64,000 nucleotides of DNA from contig NZ_JBPAOH010000021.1 of the NCBI RefSeq assembly GCF_050875635.1, positions 1 to 64,000 on the forward strand, given 5' to 3'. Of the stretch, positions 51,220 through 58,400 are shown piece by piece (the first letter of the stretch is position 1; each line of letters opens with the position of its first letter). The notes under the pieces are model-generated. The model saw only the letters and a list, made by a program, of their open reading frames with translations. It made no database searches and was not told where the DNA came from. The translations under genes were made by a program, and so were the position numbers. This DNA comes from Hassallia sp050875635 (GTDB taxonomy: Bacteria; Cyanobacteriota; Cyanobacteriia; Cyanobacteriales; Nostocaceae).

Positions 51220-52161
51220 CTATGCTAAATTGCTAATTGATAAAGCAAACTGTTGGGAAATAAAGGGCAAAATATCGCGACTTTTTGCGTGTGCTTTGCC
51301 TTCTGTAAATACGACTAAAAGATACGGTGGCAAATCTTGTAACTCGATGTAAGCTGCGTCATGACGAACTTGACTTGTCCAACCGGCTTTTGACCAAATT
51401 TGCGCGTTTTCGGGAAGTCCACTACCTAAAAAGCCTGTAATTTGGTCTTCTTCAACGTCTGTTGGTAAATCTTCTCTTTTGAGACTGCGTTTGAGTAAAG
51501 CCATCATTGCTTGCGATCGCCCACTTGACACTGCCACTCCACCAACGATACTATGCAATAATCTGGCAGTGGCGTTTGTTGTCAACATGTTGCGATTCTC
51601 CAGCATTTCTCCATAAAATGCCCGTTCCCGTCCATAAGGACCATCACCCCACGTTTTTTGGCAAACGTTTATCGTCTCTAATTCTTCCCACCCCAAAGAC
51701 TTGATATAGCGGTTAACAATATTGCGTTGATGCTTCCAAGTTTCAAATGGTCCTGCCGATAATTCTGGACCCGAAGTGGTTCCACTCAGCATATCTATAA
51801 CCAAGCTGGTACCATCATTGCTAGAATCAACTATCATATCTCGCGTGGCTCTTTCCAATTCCTTGGAAGTCTGAAGCATTTGCTTTTCCAGCCATTCGTT
51901 TACCGCTACCATGTAAAACAGCTTTACCACACTCGCAGGATAAATACGTTCAACGCCACGATAAGTAAAACCACGTACAGAATGGTTCCAAAAAGCATTT
52001 GGAGTTAAAGCACCACCAGTATTTACAAGTATCGGCGGATCGTAGACAATCCAAGTCAGAGCAATTTGGTTACGGGCTAAAGTGGGAAATTGTGCCCAAG
52101 TTGCCTCTAAAATGCCTAACCCAAGATTTTCTAGTTGTTCGTCTTGCTTAAAAAAAATCAT
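51220..52161 (-). CDS. Serine hydrolase, class A beta-lactamase-like fold
   Basis: 313 residues. The three active-site motifs of serine beta-lactamase-like enzymes are visible: SxxK at Ser77-x-x-Lys80 in YPASVVKLF, an SxN-type SSNDGTS near residue 113, and KAG near 256 (for KTG). No signal peptide is evident, which is odd for a beta-lactamase and argues for a different hydrolase or peptidase role. The Glu166 region of true class A enzymes is not clearly present. It lies 12 bases from the divergent NlpC/P60 gene, a peptidoglycan enzyme, so a wall-related role is possible. Resistance function should not be assumed. Confidence 0.85.
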   Translation of the reverse strand: MIFFKQDEQLENLGLGILEATWAQFPTLARNQIALTWIVYDPPILVNTGGALTPNAFWNHSVRGFTYRGVERIYPASVVKLFYMVAVNEWLEKQMLQTSKELERATRDMIVDSSNDGTSLVIDMLSGTTSGPELSAGPFETWKHQRNIVNRYIKSLGWEELETINVCQKTWGDGPYGRERAFYGEMLENRNMLTTNATARLLHSIVGGVAVSSGRSQAMMALLKRSLKREDLPTDVEEDQITGFLGSGLPENAQIWSKAGWTSQVRHDAAYIELQDLPPYLLVVFTEGKAHAKSRDILPFISQQFALSISNLA

Positions 52162-52173
52162 TGTTCTTGAAGA

Positions 52174-52875
52174 ATGTCCTTTAATCTAAAATCTGACGAG
52201 TATCAGTGTCTTGCTGACCTAAACTTATATGATTCTCCTGAATGTACGCGCTTGGCAACTCAAGCCGCAGTAGGGCGACATTTGCGGATAACATCAAATG
52301 ATAATGATTCAGCCGTTGAGGTCTGTTTGTGTGAGGATGACTATCCAGGATGGGTATCGCTGACAGATTTGAGTTTATTACAATCTGCTACTGTACCTTA
52401 TGAAGCTACTGCATTTTCTCAATCTCAGATAAAAAAACTGCTCGCTGAGGTAATTGTTTTTACGCAACAAGCGATGCAACAAGCAAATTATTACCTCTGG
52501 GGTGGTACCGTAGCACCAAACTACGACTGTTCGGGGTTGATGCAAGCGGCTTTTGCTTCGGTGGGTGTTTGGATACCTAGAGACGCTTATCAGCAAGAAG
52601 AATTCACCCGGCAAATTAGTACAGCAGAACTAGAGGCGGGGGATTTGGTATTTTTTGGCACTCCCCAAAAAGCGACTCATGTTGGACTTTATTTGGCGGA
52701 TGGTTATTACATCCATAGTTCTGGCAAAGATAAGGGACGAAATGGTATTGCAATTGACTGTTTGACGGAACAGGGAGATGCGGTTAGTCAGTCATATTAT
52801 CAACAACTGCGAGGTGCTGGTAGGGTTGTGATGAGTTACGAACCGCGAAGACGCGAAGGACGCGAAGGAATATGA
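52174..52875 (+). CDS. NlpC/P60 gamma-D-glutamyl-diamino-acid endopeptidase
   Basis: Cleaves stem peptides of peptidoglycan, between D-Glu and diaminopimelate, as known for the Anabaena/Nostoc homologue of this two-domain form. The N-terminal SH3b-like domain (residues 1-75) starts EYQCLADLNLYDSPECTRLATQ. The C-terminal papain-like domain has Cys119 in NYDCSGLMQ, His169 in THVGLYL and His181 in YIHSSG. GDLVFFG is conserved. The last twelve residues (YEPRRREGREGI) are translated from a dispersed GCGAAGACGCGAAGG repeat. No signal peptide. Its stop codon overlaps the next gene by 4 bases. Confidence 0.93.
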   Translation: MSFNLKSDEYQCLADLNLYDSPECTRLATQAAVGRHLRITSNDNDSAVEVCLCEDDYPGWVSLTDLSLLQSATVPYEATAFSQSQIKKLLAEVIVFTQQAMQQANYYLWGGTVAPNYDCSGLMQAAFASVGVWIPRDAYQQEEFTRQISTAELEAGDLVFFGTPQKATHVGLYLADGYYIHSSGKDKGRNGIAIDCLTEQGDAVSQSYYQQLRGAGRVVMSYEPRRREGREGI

Positions 52876-53885
52876 GGGGTGGGTTGATTTCCCAAAGGAT
52901 GACTGAACAAAATGGGGCGATGTCGTCGGTTGTTCCTGATGTTTCGGTTGTGGTGCCAATATATAATGAGGTTGAATCGATACCGCATTTGTTGGAGGCG
53001 ATCGCTTCTACTTTAACTGCAAGTGAGTTAAGTTATGAGATCATTTGTGTGGATGACGGTTCTTCTGATGGCAGTGCGGAGTTTCTCAGAAGAGAAGCGC
53101 AAACACGCAACGATTTAAAAGCGGTAATTTTGCGACGCAATTACGGTCAAACGGCAGCGATGTCTGCTGGATTTAATCATGCTTTAGGTAAAGCAATTGT
53201 CACTTTAGATGCTGATTTGCAAAATGACCCAGTAGATATACCGTTGCTGTTGGCAAAGTTAGAAGAAGGTTACGATTTGGTCAGCGGTTGGCGGAAAAAC
53301 CGTCAAGATGGTGCTTTGAAGCGGTTACTTCCTTCCAAAATTGCCAACTGGCTGATTAGACGGACTACTAGTGTAAATATTCATGATTATGGTTGTTCGC
53401 TGAAGGCTTATCGTGCCGAATTGGTTGCAGATATGAATCTTTATGGCGAACTGCACCGATTTTTACCAGCTTTGGCGTACATTGAAGGAGCAAGAATTAC
53501 CGAAATTCCGGTACGTCATCACGCCCGCCGCTTTGGTCAGAGTAAGTATGGATTATCCCGTACTTTCCGGGTGTTGATGGATTTGCTAACTATTTTATTC
53601 ATGAAAAAGTTCCTCACTCGTCCAATGCACGTTTTTGGACTGTGGGGTTTGATTTCCATGCTTTCGGGTGGAGCGATCGCTATTTACTTGACTTTTGTCA
53701 AATTAGCTTTTCATCAGGATATAGGCGATCGCCCTTTACTGATTTTGGCGGTTCTCTTATTAGTAACTGGTGTACAGCTTTTTTGCTTCGGTCTTTTGGC
53801 AGAGTTGCTAATGCGTACTTACCACGAATCTCAAGGACGCCCCATATATCGCGTGCGTGAGGTAGTCACTAAAAGCGTTAAGTAA
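52872..53885 (+). CDS. GtrB/DPM1-like glycosyltransferase family 2 with C-terminal membrane helices
   Basis: Transfers a sugar from a nucleotide donor to undecaprenyl phosphate or a similar lipid. SVVVPIYNEVESIPHLLEAI opens the GT-A domain; VDDGSSDGSAEFL holds the first Asp, TLDADLQNDPVDIP the DxD, and RHHARRFGQSKYGLSRTFRVLMDLL the family signature. Two C-terminal helices: VFGLWGLISMLSGGAIAIYLTF and LILAVLLLVTGVQLFCFGLLAELLM. The start is uncertain: ATG 52872 overlaps the NlpC stop (ATGA) but its region is a repeat insert; ATG 52899 and 52920 fit the family better. 337, 328 or 321 residues. Confidence 0.9.
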   Translation: MRGGLISQRMTEQNGAMSSVVPDVSVVVPIYNEVESIPHLLEAIASTLTASELSYEIICVDDGSSDGSAEFLRREAQTRNDLKAVILRRNYGQTAAMSAGFNHALGKAIVTLDADLQNDPVDIPLLLAKLEEGYDLVSGWRKNRQDGALKRLLPSKIANWLIRRTTSVNIHDYGCSLKAYRAELVADMNLYGELHRFLPALAYIEGARITEIPVRHHARRFGQSKYGLSRTFRVLMDLLTILFMKKFLTRPMHVFGLWGLISMLSGGAIAIYLTFVKLAFHQDIGDRPLLILAVLLLVTGVQLFCFGLLAELLMRTYHESQGRPIYRVREVVTKSVK

Positions 53886-53991
53886 AGTTACATCATAAAA
53901 GTGTCAGCAAGTACGGGCAGGTTACGCCGCCCGTACAATAATTTTGTTGGTTAACCGTTTCGCTGATTCGTGCAAAATCTTTTCTTTGGAG
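53886..53991. other. Spacer after the GtrB-like gene
   Basis: CAGCAAGTACGGGCAGGTTACGCCGCCCGTAC at 53906-53938 has inverted GTACGGGC...GCCCGTAC arms that could end transcription for both neighbours. No gene. Confidence 0.5.
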
Positions 53992-54168
53992 TTAGAACTT
54001 AATGAGTCCTAAATAAGCAGTTGCGGCAATCAGAAGAATTGTTATAACGCCCAATGTAACACTTAGCCCAAATTCAAAAGGAGCTTTTTCGTTAAGTTCC
54101 TCTTTGCTTTCATATGGTTGGGAGTTAGCAGAAATATTGGGGGAATTCGTTTGATTTTCGGTATTCAT
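53992..54168 (-). CDS. Small single-span membrane protein (58 aa)
   Basis: ATG 54168 to TAA 53992. The first 30 residues are polar and acidic (MNTENQTNSPNISANSQPYE, then SKEELNEKAPF), followed by one hydrophobic helix, LSVTLGVITILLIAATAYLGLIKF, that ends the protein. The inside-negative polar start and short single helix resemble small thylakoid or photosystem-associated proteins of cyanobacteria, but I see no named motif (no HLIP box). Codon use is regular and the frame is well placed between transcription units. Below the length of most gene-finder cutoffs. Function unknown. Confidence 0.65.
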   Translation of the reverse strand: MNTENQTNSPNISANSQPYESKEELNEKAPFEFGLSVTLGVITILLIAATAYLGLIKF

Positions 54169-54617
54169 GGCTATTATGGTTGATGCTCATTATTACTTAG
54201 TTTGCTGCAACTATCAAAAAATACATCTAGCTTGAGAAATACTAAAAAAGGTGTAGAAAAAGACTCAAGAAATTTTCTATTTCTCTATGCCCTGGATGGG
54301 CATTTCGTCAAAAATGCAGCGATGCCTGCGGCGGGCTGCGCCAACGCACTTCATTATGTATGAGAATAGAAAAGCGATACCTACGGTAAGCTACGAAGAC
54401 CGCACTTCGTCATGGACAATAGAAAAGCGATCCCACTTTGCGTTGTCACAAACAGCGTAGACGCATACAGGCTTTTAGACATCGCACTTTCAGCTAAATA
54501 GACCACATTTGCCGTAGAGAACAATGCTGTGTCCTTACAGTGTGATTCAAATACGTGAAAACTGGTGTACAATCGACTTGATAATCTAGTAAGGAACAAA
54601 AGTAAGGAGTTGGAGTA
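54169..54617. repeat. Spacer with GCGATGCCTGCGGCGGGC and GAATAGAAAAGCGAT repeats
   Basis: GATGCCTGCGGCGGGCTGCG at 54322 and AGAATAGAAAAGCGAT at 54362 both recur at 55336 and 55378, and the first also at 13079. The units alternate with decayed HIP1 sites. No gene. Confidence 0.75.
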
Positions 54618-54863
54618 ATGGCTAGTGCAACCATCACGACAAAAGGACAAGTAACTATCCCTAAAGAAATTAGAGATTACCTTAATTTAGACACAGGTAG
54701 CAAGGTTGATTTTGTGATTGATGAAAATGGGATAGTGACACTTATTCCCTTGAATATCCCTGTTCAAAGCTTATCAGGGATTTTACATCGTCCAGGAATG
54801 AAAAGCGCAACTTTAGAGGAAATGGAAACAGCAATTAGAGAAGGGTCAAGTGATTGGAGTTGA
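54618..54863 (+). CDS. AbrB/MazE-type antitoxin (VapB-like)
   Basis: 81 residues. SpoVT/AbrB swapped-hairpin DNA-binding domain at the N-terminus: ASATITTKGQVTIPKEIRDYLNLDTGSKVDFVIDENGIVTLIP is the family consensus nearly in full. The C-terminal part (SGILHRPGMKSATLEEMETAIREG) would bind and block the toxin. Ribosome site AAGGAG upstream of ATG 54618. It overlaps the PIN toxin gene by 14 bases and would repress the operon together with the toxin. Confidence 0.93.
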   Translation: MASATITTKGQVTIPKEIRDYLNLDTGSKVDFVIDENGIVTLIPLNIPVQSLSGILHRPGMKSATLEEMETAIREGSSDWS

Positions 54864-55239
54864 TACCAATATTTTAGTGCGCTACCTGACGAAAGATGAT
54901 GAGCAGCAGTGGGAGAAAGCTGTTGAGATTATCGAAGGAGCAGAGCAGTGTTTTGTTGCTAATATAGTTCTGTGTGAATTAGTTTGGGTTTTGCGCGGTA
55001 AGCCTTATCAATTTAATAGGGAAGAAATCAGTAAGACTATAGACATGATGTTGCAATGTGCAGTTTTTGAGTTAGAAAATCGCTCTGTAGTTTATCAAGC
55101 TTTGCAGCGTTTTAAGCAGGGAAGTGCAGATTTTTCGGACTATTTGATTGGGGCGATCGCTCAACAATTTGGTTGTACTACAACAGCAACATTTGACAGA
55201 AAGTTGAGAGACAACAAAGGATTTAATTTGTTCGAGTAA
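54850..55239 (+). CDS. PIN-domain toxin (VapC-like ribonuclease)
   Basis: 129 residues. Four acidic PIN positions are visible: Asp5 in IGVDTNILVRYL, Glu in VLCELVWVLRG (near 43), Asp in SADFSDYLIGAIAQQFG (near 97) and Asp in TFDRKLRD (near 118). All four are kept, so this toxin looks active. The start is GTG 54850, inside the antitoxin gene. Type II toxin that likely cuts tRNA or other RNA when the AbrB-type antitoxin is lost. Confidence 0.93.
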   Translation: MIGVDTNILVRYLTKDDEQQWEKAVEIIEGAEQCFVANIVLCELVWVLRGKPYQFNREEISKTIDMMLQCAVFELENRSVVYQALQRFKQGSADFSDYLIGAIAQQFGCTTTATFDRKLRDNKGFNLFE

Positions 55240-55448
55240 TAACTAAGCGATCGCACTCTGCTCCCGTCACGTCGCACCACTTGATCGTGTATGAGAATAG
55301 AAAAGCGATCGCACGAAGGAGTAGTTACAAAGGCGATGCCTGCGGCGGGCTGCGCCAACGCACTTCCTGTATGTATGAGAATAGAAAAGCGATCGCACTC
55401 ATCCCAGCCCAAAACGTAGGGGTTTAGCAATGCTAAACTCCTATTCTG
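55240..55448. repeat. HIP1-linked dispersed repeats
   Basis: TGTATGAGAATAGAAAAGCG followed by ATCGCAC occurs at 55289 and 55374, separated by the GATGCCTGCGGCGGGC element (55336). The same arrangement occurs at 54300-54380 before the antitoxin, so the toxin-antitoxin pair is flanked by direct repeats. No gene. Confidence 0.8.
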
Positions 55449-58400
55449 CTAAATTAAACGTTGTCCTCTAGCAATTCCAAGAATAACTAAAGGATCTTCA
55501 AGAGTTCCCCACATAGAATCTTTTCGCACAGATAGATGGGTATGAGTACCTGTAGAATACCCCGTAGTTCCTTCAAAACCAATTACTTGACCTGAACTAA
55601 CATTTTGCCCGACAGAAACGTAAATATCTGCAAAATGGTAGTAATGAAAGTAACGATTTAGTTGTTCATTCCAAATAATTACTTCAGCATTGTAATCAGA
55701 TGCTGTTACTAATTGCCCCGTAGTTGGATGATAACCTTTGTTATACTTTCCTTGGTTGTATAAACTTGCAACTCCATTCAAAGTAAGTCCTTTTTTGACA
55801 TGAACAACTTTACCACCTACTAGGGCTGATACCTTGCGATCTGAATCGTTATCATATGTATCAATTCCACTATGACCACTACTCATTCCTCGACTCCATG
55901 TACCACCACCATCGTTATAAAGTTTTGCTGTGTATTCTCCCTGGGTAAATGGAGCTGATGAAGGCGGTGGAGTAACAGGAGTCACATCTTTCAAAACCAA
56001 ATCGACATAAGCATCTCCACCACCTTCAAACATATTGAACTTGAAATCAAATACTCCTGATTCTGGTGCAACAAATGTCCACTTCACTGCATTACCATAA
56101 GCTCCAGGTTGCCATTGACCGCTTAATGCATTGGGAGTAATATTAAAGGCGCCGCCATTAAGTTTATGAGCATACACTTGATAACCGTCATCGGAACGTA
56201 CCCAAACTTCATAGGTATGTCCAGCCGTTAAGCTAGCGCGGGTATAAGCGTGCATGGCAAAGAAATCACTGGGAACACCAAGCGCAGGTGAACCACTACC
56301 CCAATTTTGTGAATTCATTCCCCATTGCCCATCACCACGGATATTTGAACCTAAATTCACTGTGCCAATTTTGTGGGCATCATCAAGAATCGGAGTTCCT
56401 TCGCCATTCCAGTGGAAAAAGGTGGCATTCCATGAGTTAATAATTCCATCAGGATTGCCAAAGTTGTTATAAGGTTGATACTTAACAATTTCATAATTCA
56501 GTGATGCTGCTCCCCCATTTTCTTTGTATTCAATGGTAACGGGATAATAACCGCCAGAGGATGTGAAATAATCTGAGTAATTACCAGCTTGATCTGTCCA
56601 CTGATTAATAATCAATTCATTGCCGATCCAAATTCGTACTCCATCATCTGAATTCAGATTAATTTTATAGAGTCCTGGAGCTAAATACCGTTCAGTTTTG
56701 TATCGTGCCGAAAAATTATCAGCAGGAGTATTGGGCGGCGCACCTAAACCCCAGTTTCGGCTAAAATTGCCGTTGACATTGGTAAAACCTTCGGTGTAAG
56801 TAGGTGTACCTGATAAATCCTTATTGTTGAAATATTGTGCGACCCAGAGAGGAACAGGATCGGTTTTGCCGACTATATTCCAGTTTAAGTCTAAGACATC
56901 TGGGGTATTTACCTCTCCGATAGATTTATTCCCATTCATCAACCAAGCATGATTCCAACCATTAGCATAATTTCGCAGGATAATGTCTGATTTCCCATCA
57001 TTATTAAAATCTGCTGTTCCCATAATATGCCAATTTACATCGGTAGGTATCCCTTGAACATCAGCAATACTAGCTCGCTTGACCCCATCCATAAACCAGA
57101 TTGAGTTATTTCCTGTAACGGCATTTCGCCAGAGAATATCAATCTTGCCATCACCATTAAAGTCACCTGTTCCAACAATATGCTGATTGAGGTCGGTTTG
57201 TTTTTCTAGGCTAATGTTGTCATGAGCCGTACCCTTCATGTTCCAAATCACATTCTCGCCAGAGAAATAGTTACGCCAGAGAATGTCAACATTGCCGTCT
57301 TGGTTAAAATCCCCTGTGCCTACAATATGCCAATTATTATCATCAACTCGGTCGAGAACGATATTACCAATTTTTTGATTACCATTCATTAACCAAACAA
57401 CATTATGTCCTGTATTTTCTGTCCAGTGGTAACGTGTCAAAATGTCCACGTTACCATCATTATTGAAATCACCTGTGCCAACAACATACCAAGCTTGGTC
57501 TGTTCCATCTTCGATGTCTAAATCTTTGATGTGTGTAGCACCATCTAATGCCCAAGCCAGATTTTCGCCAGTGCTATAATTCCGCCAAAGGATATCATTT
57601 TTCCCGTCTTGATTAAAGTCTGTAACTAAGCCTAAATGATTGGGTTTGCTGTTGGCTGGAGTTTCTTTTAACTCTACATTAAAAGCTGACCCTCCTAAAT
57701 GATCGTAACCTTGAATATAGAAGTCATAATCCCCACTTTTAGCGACATTAAAGTACATTTTCCATGTAGGTTCGCCAGTACTGCGATCGCGCCATTCTTG
57801 ACCAATAAAAGTCACTTCACCTGTGGCTCTGTTCTTGACGAAGAAACGAGTTCCATCATCAGAATTAGTAGTGACTTGATAGGTTTTTCCAGTTTCTAGA
57901 CGGGTAGTTGTCCACGCTTGCATTGCAAAGTTATCGCTTTGCACATTTGGTGCTGGGCTTCTTTCTCCAAAAGCCGCATTCAAACGGATAGTATTACCAG
58001 TTGGTTGTGTAGCGGCTTGACGATAGATTTTTACAGTGTATGCTCCTTGATTATTCAGATAATCACTGTCACTGACATAGAAATCAACTCGCTGACCATT
58101 TCCTAGAATTTCATAAGTATAAACATGATCCGGTCGATATTCCCCCCAAATATCATCATTTCCATTACTCAAGACATTAGAATAAAGTCCGCCACCTCCG
58201 TTATATTGAGTATTCCACGCATTATCTGTTTGAAAACGAGCATCTGCAACATAATTACGACTATTATCTGTCCAATATTGCCACGTACCTGATGCTTCAA
58301 TGCGATAACGCTTTCCGACTTCTAAGACTGAAGAATAAACTTTCGGTTGTCCAATAGGAGCAACATTAGTTCTCGAATCAACCGTTAAAGTTTCAAACGG

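Noticed and set aside
51220..52161. Calling the serine hydrolase an antibiotic-resistance beta-lactamase
   Set aside because: Export signal and the usual Glu166 motif are not seen; only the fold-level motifs are supported.
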